The position numbers were made by a program, and so were the translations under genes. This document shows positions 49,271-57,682 of a stretch of 64,000 nucleotides of DNA, in pieces. This DNA is from UBA668 sp041394605 (GTDB lineage: Bacteria; Actinomycetota; Acidimicrobiia; Acidimicrobiales; Ilumatobacteraceae), in NCBI GenBank assembly GCA_041394605.1, contig JAWKHX010000004.1:496001-560000 (forward strand), given 5' to 3'. Under the pieces are notes generated by a model. The model was not told the DNA's origin and ran no database searches. It saw only the letters and a program-made list of their open reading frames with translations. Position 1 is the first letter of the stretch; every line of letters starts with the position of its first letter.

Positions 49271-50155
49271 ATGAATCCACCGTCCGCGTTGGCCCGCTCG
49301 GCGAAGCGGGTGGTGATGTTCGCGCTGGCCATCGGGCTGGTCGTCGTCGCCTGGGAGCTGTACCGGAACCTCGGCCCCGACAAGGGCGGCAAGGTGTTCG
49401 GTTGGACCGTGCTGCCGAAGGCCAACGCGCGGGTGATGCCCAGCGTGGCCGACATCCTCGGCCGCTTCGCCGACCCGTTGGGCCGTGGCGGCGAGGCGAT
49501 GTGGTGGTTCCTCACCAAGTCCGCCTGGTACACCCTGCAGCTCGCGTTCCTCGGCTTCCTCATCGGGTCGCTGCTGGGCATCGGTCTCGCCGTGGTGATG
49601 TCCCGCCTGCGGATCTTCGAGCGGGCACTGATGCCGTACCTCGTCATCTCCCAGACGGTGCCGCTCATCGCGCTGGCGCCGCTGATCGCCGGTTGGGGCG
49701 GCAAGCTGTCGCTGTTCGGCTGGGAGTGGCAGCGGTGGACGTCCGTCGTCACGATGGGCGTCTTCCTCAGCTTCTTCCCGGTGGCGCTCGGGACCCTTCG
49801 CGGCTTGAAGTCGGCGCCCGCCGCATCCGTGGAGTTGATGGACAGCCTGGCCGCGCCCTGGCGGGTGACGCTGGTGAAGCTGCGCTTCCCCGCGGCAGTG
49901 CCCCACATGGTGCCGGCACTGAAGCTCGGGGCGGCCGGTGCCGTCATCGGGGTGATCGTGGGTGAGATCTCGGTGGGTCTGCGCGGTGGCGTGGGCCGCC
50001 CGATCATCGAGTTCGCCCGGCAGTTCTCGTCCGACCCGGCGAAGGTGTACACGGCCATTCTGGCCGCGGCGGTGGTCGGGCTGGTGATGGCGATGCTGGT
50101 GAGCGCGTTCGACGCGTTCCTGATGCGCCGCCGACCGAAGGAGGCAGTGGCATGA
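49271..50155 (+). CDS. ABC transporter permease (nitrate/taurine/pyrimidine type)
   Basis: 294-residue inner-membrane subunit with about six helices and a BPD_transp_1 domain. The EAA-like coupling loop is AAPWRVTLVKLRFPAAVPHMVPALKLG near 200-226. Relatives are SsuC/TauC and THI5-associated permeases. With the adjacent ATPase, second permease and binding lipoprotein it forms an importer whose substrate is probably a pyrimidine or pyrimidine derivative, judged from its operon. It begins 2 bases after the oxidoreductase gene, and its stop overlaps the ATPase start by 4 bases. Confidence 0.9.
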   Translation: MNPPSALARSAKRVVMFALAIGLVVVAWELYRNLGPDKGGKVFGWTVLPKANARVMPSVADILGRFADPLGRGGEAMWWFLTKSAWYTLQLAFLGFLIGSLLGIGLAVVMSRLRIFERALMPYLVISQTVPLIALAPLIAGWGGKLSLFGWEWQRWTSVVTMGVFLSFFPVALGTLRGLKSAPAASVELMDSLAAPWRVTLVKLRFPAAVPHMVPALKLGAAGAVIGVIVGEISVGLRGGVGRPIIEFARQFSSDPAKVYTAILAAAVVGLVMAMLVSAFDAFLMRRRPKEAVA

Positions 50156-51015
50156 ATCCGGTGGACACCGTGGCGGGCGACGGTGCTGCAGGGGAGGTGG
50201 GTGCGACGGCAGCGGCCGACGCGGTGGTGCTGCGCGGCGTGTCGAAGCACTTCAACACCGGACGCAAGGGCACGGTCCATGCCCTGGACGATGTGGATCT
50301 GACGATCCGGCGTGGCGAGTTCGTGTCGCTCATCGGGCCCTCCGGCTGCGGCAAGAGCACCCTGCTGCGATTGATTGCCAACCTCATCGAGCCCACGGCC
50401 GGCGACGTGGTGGTGAACGGCAAGCCCGCCCGGCAGGCCCGCCGCGACCAGGACTACGGCATGGCCTTCCAGCAGGCCGGCCTGTTCGACTGGCGCACTG
50501 TGGCCCGCAACGTCGAGTTGCCGCTGGAGATGAAGGGTTGGGACAAGCCGCGCCGCCGCGAGCGCTCGGCGGAGATGCTGCGGATGGTGAAGCTGGACGA
50601 CTTCGGCCGGCACATGCCGTGGCAGCTCAGCGGCGGCATGCAGCAGCGGGTGGCCATCGCCCGTGCCCTCGCATCGCACCCGCCGCTGCTGCTGATGGAC
50701 GAACCGTTCGGCGCGCTGGACGAGATGACGCGGGAGCACATGCAGGCCGAACTCCTGTCGATCTGCGCGTCGCAAGGCACCACGGTGGTGTTCGTCACCC
50801 ACAGCATCCCAGAAGCCGTGTACCTCTCCGACCGTGTGGTCGTGATGTCGGCTCGGCCCGGGCGGATCACCGAGATCGTGCCGATCGGCCTCGGCGCCGG
50901 GCGCGACGATGCCACCCGCGACCGGCCGGAGTTCTTCGCCGGCGTCACCGCCGTGCGCGAAGCGCTGCGCGGCGTGGAGGGCATGGCGGCGATGGGCGGG
51001 GTGGACGACCGGTGA
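50152..51015 (+). CDS. ABC transporter ATP-binding protein
   Basis: 287-residue nucleotide-binding subunit. Walker A GPSGCGKST (62-70), Q-loop AFQQAGLFDW, signature LSGGMQQRVAIARAL, Walker B LLLMDEPFGALDE and the H-loop VTHSIPEA are all present, of the SsuB/TauB/ThiZ type. The N-terminal ~23 residues before the domain are an unusual Ala/Gly/Asp extension. It overlaps both flanking permease genes by 4 bases (ATGA and GTGA), so the three are tightly coupled. It energises import of the ligand bound by the lipoprotein encoded at 51.8-53.1 kb. Confidence 0.94.
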   Translation: MNPVDTVAGDGAAGEVGATAAADAVVLRGVSKHFNTGRKGTVHALDDVDLTIRRGEFVSLIGPSGCGKSTLLRLIANLIEPTAGDVVVNGKPARQARRDQDYGMAFQQAGLFDWRTVARNVELPLEMKGWDKPRRRERSAEMLRMVKLDDFGRHMPWQLSGGMQQRVAIARALASHPPLLLMDEPFGALDEMTREHMQAELLSICASQGTTVVFVTHSIPEAVYLSDRVVVMSARPGRITEIVPIGLGAGRDDATRDRPEFFAGVTAVREALRGVEGMAAMGGVDDR

Positions 51016-51806
51016 GCCTGCGCCTGCGCCAGGTGGGCTCGGCGGTCCTGCCGCCGGTGGTCTTCGGGCTGCTGTTCTTCGGCGCCTGGGAGTGGGCGGT
51101 GCGCGCCTTCGAGGTGGAGGAGTACTTCCTCGTGCCGCCGTCGAAGATCCTCCGCACCTTCGGCGACAACTGGTCGCTGATCTGGGAGTCCGTGCAGGTC
51201 ACGGGGACCAACGCGCTCGTCGGGTTGCTCCTCGGCACTGGGCTGGGCGTGGCGGTGGCGTTCCTGCTCATGTCCTTCCGCTCGCTGGACCAGGTGATCA
51301 CCCCGCTGTCCACCGCAGTCAACGCGCTGCCGATCTTCGTGGTGGTGTCGGTGTTCAGCAACATGTACCCCGCCACCAGCGAGATGCCTCGGCGGCTGAT
51401 GGTGGCGATCGTCATCTACTTCGTGGTGCTGGTCAACGTCGCCCGCGGCCTGCGCAATGTCCAGCCCACCCATCTCGAACTGATGCAGAGCTACGCCGCC
51501 GGGCGGTGGGCGATGCTGCGCCATGTGCGGATCCCCAACGCCATCCCGTTCCTGTTCACGGCGTTGAAGATCGCCGCACCGATGTCCGTGATCACGGCCT
51601 TCGTGTCGGAGTACTTCGGCGGCGCGCAGAACGGCTTGGGCAGCCGGATCACCGCCAGCCTCGGCGGGTCGCGCAAGGCCGACGGCTGGGCCTACGTGCT
51701 CGCCGCTTGCCTGCTCGGCATTGTGTTCTACTTGATCTCCATCACCATGGAGGCCGTCGCCACCCCCGGTGGCACGGAGCACCAACACCGCGGTTCCTCG
51801 CACTGA
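51012..51806 (+). CDS. ABC transporter permease, second subunit
   Basis: 264-residue inner-membrane permease from GTG 51012, overlapping the ATPase stop by 4 bases. It has about six hydrophobic helices and the EAA loop SYAAGRWAMLRHVRIPNAIPFLFTALKIAAP. Its sequence differs clearly from the first permease, so the transporter is probably a heterodimer, as in some pyrimidine/thiamine-precursor importers. ITAFVSEYFGGAQNGLGSRI after the EAA loop is typical of this group. The binding-protein gene follows 33 bases later behind AAGGGGAGA. Confidence 0.9.
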   Translation: MSLRLRQVGSAVLPPVVFGLLFFGAWEWAVRAFEVEEYFLVPPSKILRTFGDNWSLIWESVQVTGTNALVGLLLGTGLGVAVAFLLMSFRSLDQVITPLSTAVNALPIFVVVSVFSNMYPATSEMPRRLMVAIVIYFVVLVNVARGLRNVQPTHLELMQSYAAGRWAMLRHVRIPNAIPFLFTALKIAAPMSVITAFVSEYFGGAQNGLGSRITASLGGSRKADGWAYVLAACLLGIVFYLISITMEAVATPGGTEHQHRGSSH

Positions 51807-51839
51807 GGCCCGCACCACACAAGGGGAGACACACCAACC

Positions 51840-53063
51840 ATGAAGAGAAGGACACGCACGGCAGTGCTGTCGTTGGCGGCGTTCTCGCTGCTGGCCGCGG
51901 CCTGTGGCGACGACGAGTCGTCCAGCGACACGACGGCCGCCGCTCCCGAGACCACCGCAGGGTCCGAGACCACCGCCGGCTCGGACACCACGATGGGCAG
52001 CGATACCACGATGGCCGGCGGCGACTGCGCCGAGATGACCCCGGTGAAGCTGCAGCTGCAATGGGTCACCCAGGCCCAGTTCGCCGGCTACTACGCCGCA
52101 GTGGACCAGGGCATCTACGAGCAGATGTGCCTGGACGTCACGATCCTCGAAGGTGCGGTGGACATCGTGCCCCAGGAAGTGCTGGCCAACGGTGGCGCGG
52201 ACTTCGCCATCTCGTGGGTGCCCAAGGCGCTCGCCAGCCGTGAGGCCGGGGCCAACATCGTGGACATCGCCCAGGTCTTCCAGCGCAGCGGCACCCTCCA
52301 GGTGTCGTTCGTGGACAAGGGCATCACCTCCCCGTCCGACTTCGCCGGCAAGACCATCGGCAACTGGGGCTTCGGCAACGAGTACGAGGTCTTCGCGGCC
52401 ATCACCGAGGCCGGGCTGGACCCCGCCGCCGACGTGACGCTCGTGCAGCAGAACTTCGACATGGTCGCCCTCCTCGAGGGTGAGATCGACGCCGCCGAGG
52501 CGATGACCTACAACGAGTACGCACAGGTGCTCGAGGCCGTCAACCCGGACACCGGCGAGCTCTACACGCCGGAGGACTTCAACGTCATCTCCTACGAGGA
52601 CGAAGGTGTCGGCATGCTGCAGGACGCCATCTGGGCCGACGGCAACCGCCTGTCCGATGCGGCGTACCACGACACCGCGGTGCGGTTCGTGGCGGCATCC
52701 TTGGCCGGTTGGGCGTACTGCCGTGACAACGCCCAGAGCTGCGCGGACATCGTGCTGGCCCAGTCGCCGATCCTCGGCGCCAGCCACCAGCTGTGGCAGA
52801 TGAACGAGATCAACAAGCTGATCTGGCCGGCTGCTGACGGTGTGGGCATGATCGACCAGGCCGCGTGGGACCGCACGGTGGAGATCGCCCTCGGGACCAA
52901 GAACCTGGAGGGTGCCACGGTGCTGACCGCCCAGCCGGATGCCGATGCGTACACCAACGACATCGTCACCGAGGCGCTCACCATGCTGGCGGAGATGGGC
53001 ATCGACGTGAACGGTGACGGCTTCACCCCCATCGACGTCACGCTGAACCCCGGCGGCGAGTGA
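51840..53063 (+). CDS. ABC transporter substrate-binding lipoprotein, NMT1/THI5-like
   Basis: 407 residues. The signal peptide ends in a lipobox at Cys22 (LLAAACGDDE), followed by a Thr/Ser/Gly linker to about residue 58. An NMT1/THI5-like periplasmic-binding fold then begins at VKLQLQWVTQAQFAGYYAAVDQGIYEQ, with DIVPQEVLANGGADFAISW and GKTIGNWGFGNEYEVFAA. Relatives bind pyrimidine compounds (formylaminopyrimidine, pyrimidines) or riboflavin precursors. Uracil/dihydropyrimidine specificity is inferred from the operon. Last gene of the run; a hairpin follows. Confidence 0.92.
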   Translation: MKRRTRTAVLSLAAFSLLAAACGDDESSSDTTAAAPETTAGSETTAGSDTTMGSDTTMAGGDCAEMTPVKLQLQWVTQAQFAGYYAAVDQGIYEQMCLDVTILEGAVDIVPQEVLANGGADFAISWVPKALASREAGANIVDIAQVFQRSGTLQVSFVDKGITSPSDFAGKTIGNWGFGNEYEVFAAITEAGLDPAADVTLVQQNFDMVALLEGEIDAAEAMTYNEYAQVLEAVNPDTGELYTPEDFNVISYEDEGVGMLQDAIWADGNRLSDAAYHDTAVRFVAASLAGWAYCRDNAQSCADIVLAQSPILGASHQLWQMNEINKLIWPAADGVGMIDQAAWDRTVEIALGTKNLEGATVLTAQPDADAYTNDIVTEALTMLAEMGIDVNGDGFTPIDVTLNPGGE

Positions 53064-53098
53064 TCGTCCCACGTTCCATCGCGACACGGTGAGTCACG

Positions 53099-53126
53099 GG
53101 GCGGGGTGCCGGAGGGTGCCCCGCCC
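53099..53126 (+). terminator. hairpin after the pyrimidine/ABC operon
   Basis: GGGCGGGG/CCCCGCCC 8-bp stem with a 12-base loop, 36 bases after the binding-protein stop and 50 bases before the ROK gene. No T-tract. It is a reasonable end for the eight-gene transcript. Confidence 0.5.
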
Positions 53127-53175
53127 TGTGCGCGTCTCCGCGCCAGGTCCGTCGGCGCCGCGTACGCTGGGCGCG

Positions 53176-54201
53176 ATGTCGGACCATGCAGCGCAGGCCG
53201 TCGTCGGCCTCGACGTCGGCGGCACGAAGACCAACGCCACCGTGCTGGTGGAGGGCGGGGTGTTTCTCGTCGGCGGGATGCTGGAGGTGCCCAGCCGGGT
53301 GACGGAGGGTCCCGCGGCGGCGATCGAGGCGATCCGTGAGGTGTTCACCGCTGCGATCTCCCGGACCGGGGTCGCCCGCAGCAGCGTGGTGGCGGTGGGG
53401 CTGGACACGCCTGGTCCGGCCAGCGCCGAAGGCGTCATCTCCAGCCGGGGCGCCACCAACTTCGCCCAGCCGGAGTGGTGGGGGTTCGACTTCCGGGCCG
53501 CGGTGGAGGGTGCGCTGGGCCTGCCGGTCACCTACCTCAACGACGGCAACGCGGCCGCGCTCTACGCCCACGAGCAGCAGTTCGGCGAGGCGGCCGCGCA
53601 GCACTCGTCGGTCGCCGCCATCGTGGGCACCGGGCTGGGCGGGGGAGTGATCGTCGACGGCGAGGTGGTTCGCGGGTCCAGCGGGATGGCCGGCGAACTG
53701 GGTCATGTGCACATCCCCATGCAGGGCCTGCTGGAGGCCGGCCAGCCGATGCCGCGCTGCAACTGCGGGTTCGAGGGCGACTTGGAGAGCGTCGCCTCGC
53801 TCACCGGCATCCGGGTCAACCTGCTGCCGTACTGGCTGGGCCGGTACCCGGGTCACCCGCTGGCGGCACTGCCGATCGACGCCGCCGCCAAGCAGGTGCG
53901 CGGCTACGGCGAGCAGGGCGACGAGATGGCGCTGCGCATCTTCGCCCAACAGGCCAAGGCGATCGGGCGGATGTTCACCATCGCCGCCAACTTCACCGAC
54001 CCTGACGCCTACTTCCTGGGCGGAGGAGTGGTGGAGGCCGCGCCGCACTTCCGCGACTGGTTCCTCGGCGAGGTCCGCGCCGCCACCGTGCTGCGCGACG
54101 AGCAGGCCGCCGTTGCCGGGTTCCACGTGGTGTCGGACCTGGACATGGCCGGCGCCCGTGGCGCGGCGATGGCTGCGTGGCACGGCGTCCGCCGCAGCTG
54201 A
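53176..54201 (+). CDS. ROK-family sugar kinase-like protein
   Basis: 341 residues of the ROK/ASKHA fold. The phosphate-1 motif DVGGTKTN (13-20), the catalytic Asp in TYLNDGNAAAL, the phosphate-2 motif GTGLGGGVI and GMAGELGHVHI are present. The zinc motif normally reads CxCGxxGCxE; here it is CNCGFEGDLE, with Asp replacing the third Cys, so metal binding may be altered. Glucokinase or N-acetylmannosamine kinase activity is possible but not decided. ATG 53176 is chosen where the family begins; a longer frame upstream has no conserved sequence. Confidence 0.88.
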   Translation: MSDHAAQAVVGLDVGGTKTNATVLVEGGVFLVGGMLEVPSRVTEGPAAAIEAIREVFTAAISRTGVARSSVVAVGLDTPGPASAEGVISSRGATNFAQPEWWGFDFRAAVEGALGLPVTYLNDGNAAALYAHEQQFGEAAAQHSSVAAIVGTGLGGGVIVDGEVVRGSSGMAGELGHVHIPMQGLLEAGQPMPRCNCGFEGDLESVASLTGIRVNLLPYWLGRYPGHPLAALPIDAAAKQVRGYGEQGDEMALRIFAQQAKAIGRMFTIAANFTDPDAYFLGGGVVEAAPHFRDWFLGEVRAATVLRDEQAAVAGFHVVSDLDMAGARGAAMAAWHGVRRS

Positions 54202-54215
54202 GTACAGTCCGCCTC

Positions 54216-54881
54216 ATGGGTGAGATGGTCACGTTCAAGAGCAATGGTCACACGTGCGACGGCTACATCGCCGGGTCCGGTCCCGGGGTGCTGGTCATCC
54301 AGGAGTGGTGGGGCCTGGTGCCGCACATCAAGGACGTGGTGGACCGCCTCGCTGCCGCCGGGTTCACCGCGCTGGCGCCCGACCTGTACCACGGCCAGGC
54401 GGCCACGGAGCCGGACGGCGCCGGCAAGCTGATGATGGCGCTCAACATCGAGCAGGCGGCGAAGGACATGAGCGGCGCAGTCGACCTGCTGGCGGAGCGC
54501 ACCGGCGGCAAGATCGGCGTGGTCGGCTTCTGCATGGGTGGCGCCCTCGCCATCGTGGTGGCCGCCCAGCGAGGCGATGCCGTGGCTGCCTGCGCGCCGT
54601 ACTACGGCGTCATCGGCTGGCCCTCCATCAGCGTGGACTACTCGGCCATCACCGCCAAAGTGGTCGGCGAGTACGCCGAGCAGGACGACTTCGCCGGGCC
54701 GGACGCCGTCCGCGCCCAGGAGGCCGCGATGCGCGACGCCGGCGTGGACGTCACCATGCACATCCACCCCGGCTGCCAGCACGCCTTCTTCAACGACACC
54801 CGCCCTGAGGTCCACGACGCCGCCGCGTCCGCAGAGGCCTGGGCGCGCACCGTCGCCCTCTTCCAGTCCACGTTGTCCTGA
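54216..54881 (+). CDS. dienelactone hydrolase family protein
   Basis: 221-residue alpha/beta hydrolase. The triad of dienelactone hydrolases is intact: Cys106 (GFCMGG), Asp157 (EQDDF) and His189 (CQHAFFN), plus Glu30 in QEWWGL, which activates the Cys. These enzymes open dienelactones in chlorocatechol breakdown, but many actinobacterial members act on other esters or lactones, so the substrate is open. It starts 14 bases after the ROK gene and may share its transcript. A tandem pair of palindromic repeats separates it from the convergent lyase genes. Confidence 0.9.
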   Translation: MGEMVTFKSNGHTCDGYIAGSGPGVLVIQEWWGLVPHIKDVVDRLAAAGFTALAPDLYHGQAATEPDGAGKLMMALNIEQAAKDMSGAVDLLAERTGGKIGVVGFCMGGALAIVVAAQRGDAVAACAPYYGVIGWPSISVDYSAITAKVVGEYAEQDDFAGPDAVRAQEAAMRDAGVDVTMHIHPGCQHAFFNDTRPEVHDAAASAEAWARTVALFQSTLS

Positions 54882-54890
54882 CCCTCTCCA

Positions 54891-54937
54891 CAAGTTGGCG
54901 CTGAGGTGCGGTAGGACCGCACGTCACCGCCAACTTG
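54891..54937. repeat. palindromic repeat family B, copy 1
   Basis: 47-base element with outer arms CAAGTTGGCG and CGCCAACTTG and an inner hairpin GTGCGGT/ACCGCAC with an AGG loop. It lies 9 bases after the dienelactone hydrolase stop. Confidence 0.85.
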
Positions 54938-54951
54938 GAGCAGGCGTCTCG

Positions 54952-54998
54952 CAAGTTGGCGCTGAGGTGCGGTAGGACCGCATGTCACCGCCAACTTG
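54952..54998. repeat. palindromic repeat family B, copy 2
   Basis: A near-identical copy (one C-to-T change, ACGTCAC to ATGTCAC) 14 bases after copy 1 in the same orientation. The pair fills the spacer between two convergent genes, where it could also act as a two-way terminator. Confidence 0.85.
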
Positions 54999-55013
54999 GG
55001 GCGACGGGGAGGG

Positions 55014-55886
55014 TCAGCCGAGGGCGGCGATGGCGTCGGCGACGGCAAGGACGCGCTTGGCGTTCTCCACGTGGAGGTTCTCGATCATCCGGCCGTTGTA
55101 GGTGACCACGCCCTTGCCGGCGGCGATGCCCTCCTCGAAGGCGGCGATCATCCCGCGGGCGTGCTCCACGTCGTCGGCGGAGGGGGCCCACACGTCGTTG
55201 CAGATCTCCACCTGGCCGGGATGGATGAGGGTCTTGCCGTCGAAGCCCATCTCGAAGCCCTGCACGCACTCGGCGCGGAACCCGTCGAGGTCCTTCACGT
55301 CGTTGTACACGCCGTCGAGGATCACCTTGCCGGCCTCGCGAGCGGCGAGCAGGGCGGTGGCCAGGTGCGGCACCAGCGGGTGGCGGCCGGCGGCGCCGAG
55401 TTGGGAGCGCACCTCACGGGCCAGGTCGTTGGTGCCCATCACCAGCACGGCCACCCGCCAGTGGGCGGCGATCTCGCGCACGTCGAGGATGGCCGTCGGG
55501 GTCTCGACCATCGCCCAGATCTTCATGTCGGCATGGGCGCCGGCGGCATCCAGGCGATCGCTCACCTGATCGAGATAGTCGACCGAACCCACCTTGGGAA
55601 TCACCACCGCAGCGGCGTTCGTCTGGGCGGCGGCGGCCAGGTCGTCGATGCCCCACGGCGTGTCCAGCCCGTTGCAGCGGATGGTGAGCTCGCGGTTGCC
55701 GTACTCGCCGGAGGAGGCGGCGGCGCAGGCGTTGGCCCGGGCGGCTTCCTTCGCGTCGGGCGCCACGGCATCCTCGAGGTCGAAGATGATGGCGTCGGCA
55801 GGGATGGTCTTGGCCTTCTCCAGCGCCCGCTCGTTGGCGGCCGGCATGTAGAGGACGGAGCGGCGCGGGCGCAGTTCGGCAGTCAT
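55014..55886 (-). CDS. HpcH/HpaI-type CoA-ester lyase (CitE/malyl-CoA family)
   Basis: 290-residue TIM-barrel lyase. RSVLYMPAANERALEKA opens the domain. FDLEDAVAPDAKEAAR supplies the metal-binding Asp/Glu region, LTIRCNGLDTPWG the substrate Arg, and MVETPTAILD the second metal Glu. The family includes citrate lyase beta, malyl-CoA lyase and malyl-CoA thioesterase; the specific reaction cannot be decided here. A paralogue lies immediately upstream on the same strand (25-base gap), so the two probably work in one acyl-CoA/glyoxylate pathway. Confidence 0.87.
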   Translation of the reverse strand: MTAELRPRRSVLYMPAANERALEKAKTIPADAIIFDLEDAVAPDAKEAARANACAAASSGEYGNRELTIRCNGLDTPWGIDDLAAAAQTNAAAVVIPKVGSVDYLDQVSDRLDAAGAHADMKIWAMVETPTAILDVREIAAHWRVAVLVMGTNDLAREVRSQLGAAGRHPLVPHLATALLAAREAGKVILDGVYNDVKDLDGFRAECVQGFEMGFDGKTLIHPGQVEICNDVWAPSADDVEHARGMIAAFEEGIAAGKGVVTYNGRMIENLHVENAKRVLAVADAIAALG

Positions 55887-55911
55887 CGGAGGGTCCTTTC
55901 GATCGGTCCGG

Positions 55912-56973
55912 TCAGAAGCCGTAGGCCTCGGCCAGCTGGGGGTCGCGGGCGGCCAACTCGCGGGCGAGCGACACGACCACCTTGCACTGCTTGACGCTGG
56001 CGTCGTCCTCCATCTTGCCGTCCAGCATGATGGCGCCGGTGCCGTCGCCCATCGCCTCGATCACCCGCTGGGCCTGGCGCACGTCCTCCGGGCGGGGGCT
56101 GAAGACCCGCTTGGCGATGTCGATCTGCACCGGGTGCAAGCTCCAGGCGCCCACGCAGCCGAGCAGGTAGGCGTTGCGGAACTGGTCCTCGCAGGCCACG
56201 GTGTCCTTGATGTCGCCGAACGGTCCGTAGAACGGCAGCAGGCCGAAGGTAACGCAGGCGTCCACCATGCGGGCCAGCGTGTAGTGCCACAGGTCCTGCT
56301 GGTGGGTGGTGCGGGCGGCGGTGTACTCGGGGCCGTCCGCGCCCATCGGCGGGTCGGCACGCACCAGGTAGTCGGGGTGGCCGCCGCCGACGCGGGTGGT
56401 CTTCATCCGTCGGTTGGCGGCCAGGTCGGCCGGGCCGAGCGACAGGCCCTGCATGCGCGGGCTGGCCGCGCAGATGGCTTCGATGTTGGCCACGCCGCGG
56501 GCGGTCTCGAGGATGGCGTGCACGAGCAGCGGCTTGCGCAGCCCGGCCTTGGCCTCCAGCTGGGCCAGCAGGCGGTCCACGTAGTGGATGTCCTCGGGGC
56601 CCTCGACCTTCGGAACCATGATGACGTCGAGCTTGTCGCCGATGGCCGGCACCAGCGTGGTCAGGTCGTCGAGCGCCCACGGGGAGTCCAGGCTGTTGAT
56701 CCGCGTCCAGAACTGGGTGCTGCCGAAGTCCACCGTCTGGCCGACCTTCACCAGGCCGGCACGGGCGGCCTCCTTGTCGGCCATCGGGATGGCGTCCTCC
56801 AGGTTGCCGAGCAGGATGTCCACCTGCGGCACCAGGTCGGGCAGCTTGGAGGTGAGCTTCTCGTTCTGCGGCGGGAAGAAGTGGATGACCCGGCTGGGGC
56901 GGAAGGGGATCTCGCGGACGGGCTCCGGGGCACCGGCGGCGAGAGGCTTGAAGAAGTCACGGGCGCTACGCAC
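55912..56973 (-). CDS. HpcH/HpaI-type lyase, malyl-CoA/beta-methylmalyl-CoA lyase-like
   Basis: 353 residues. The CitE-like barrel has LGNLEDAIPMADKEAAR, FWTRINSLDSPWALDDL, DVIMVPKVEGPEDI and HAILETARGVANIEAI. The insertion HQQDLWHYTLARMVDACVTFGLLPFYGPFGDIKD and the C-terminal GAWSLHPVQIDIAKRVFSP match Mcl1-type malyl-CoA/beta-methylmalyl-CoA lyases, which split malyl-CoA to acetyl-CoA and glyoxylate. The assignment is by family resemblance. It is first in a two-gene unit with the smaller lyase and divergent from the HAD gene, 22 bases between starts. Confidence 0.88.
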   Translation of the reverse strand: MRSARDFFKPLAAGAPEPVREIPFRPSRVIHFFPPQNEKLTSKLPDLVPQVDILLGNLEDAIPMADKEAARAGLVKVGQTVDFGSTQFWTRINSLDSPWALDDLTTLVPAIGDKLDVIMVPKVEGPEDIHYVDRLLAQLEAKAGLRKPLLVHAILETARGVANIEAICAASPRMQGLSLGPADLAANRRMKTTRVGGGHPDYLVRADPPMGADGPEYTAARTTHQQDLWHYTLARMVDACVTFGLLPFYGPFGDIKDTVACEDQFRNAYLLGCVGAWSLHPVQIDIAKRVFSPRPEDVRQAQRVIEAMGDGTGAIMLDGKMEDDASVKQCKVVVSLARELAARDPQLAEAYGF

Positions 56974-56995
56974 GACTCAAGGTTAGGTTTGCTGC

Positions 56996-57682
56996 GTGCC
57001 TGCGGGGAATTTCGACGCGATCCTGTTCGACGCGGGCGGCGTGCTGGTGCTGCCCGACCCGACCGTGCTCGGCCCGGTGCTGGCCTACCACGGGGGTGAC
57101 ACCTCGGTGGCCGCTCACGTCCGCGCCCACTACGCCGGGATGGCGGCCAAGAGCGTGGCCGGCGTGGGCGAGGCGTTCTGGCTGGAGTACAACCGGGCCT
57201 ACGTGCGTGCCGTCGGGGTGGCGGAGGCGGAAGCCGACCTGGCCGCGGTCGTGCTGGAACGCACCCGCAACGCCTGGCTGTGGCGGTGGGCCGTTCCGTC
57301 CAGCGTCGTCGGCCTACGGGCGTTGCACGAGGCGGGTGTGCCGCTCGGCGTCGTCAGCAACGCCAGCGGCCAGATCGAGCAGGTGCTGGCGCGGGAGCTG
57401 TGCCAGGTGGGCGACGGCCCGCACACACCGATGCGGGTCATCGTGGACAGCCATATCGTCGGCGTCAGCAAGCCGGACCCGTCGATCTTCGACTTCGCCC
57501 TGCCCCACTTCGACGGCATCCCGCGGGACCGGATCGCCTACGTGGGCGACTCGGTGACGATGGACGTCGGTGGGGCACGGGCGGCCGGCCTGCACCCGAT
57601 CCTCGTCGACCCGTACGACGACCATCCGGATGCCGACTTCGACCGGATCACCTCGCTGTTGGATCTTCTGGAGCGGGTGTGA
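56996..57682 (+). CDS. HAD-superfamily hydrolase
   Basis: 228 residues from GTG 56996. Motif I is LFDAGGVL, with nucleophile Asp12 and Gly in the place of the usual second Asp (the FDxGGV subgroup). A helical cap (about 20-90) follows. Motif II is in LGVVSNASG, motif III Lys in VGVSKPDPSIFDFAL, and motif IV YVGDSVTMDVGGARAAG. A phosphatase of small phosphorylated metabolites is likely, but the missing second Asp makes the exact chemistry uncertain. Its stop overlaps the GTG start of a methyltransferase by 4 bases, implying coupled expression. Confidence 0.85.
   Translation: MPAGNFDAILFDAGGVLVLPDPTVLGPVLAYHGGDTSVAAHVRAHYAGMAAKSVAGVGEAFWLEYNRAYVRAVGVAEAEADLAAVVLERTRNAWLWRWAVPSSVVGLRALHEAGVPLGVVSNASGQIEQVLARELCQVGDGPHTPMRVIVDSHIVGVSKPDPSIFDFALPHFDGIPRDRIAYVGDSVTMDVGGARAAGLHPILVDPYDDHPDADFDRITSLLDLLERV

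Noticed and set aside
54891..54998. Possible CRISPR array (two near-identical repeats with a short spacer)
   Set aside because: Only two units, a 14-base spacer, each unit itself a long palindrome, and no cas genes nearby.
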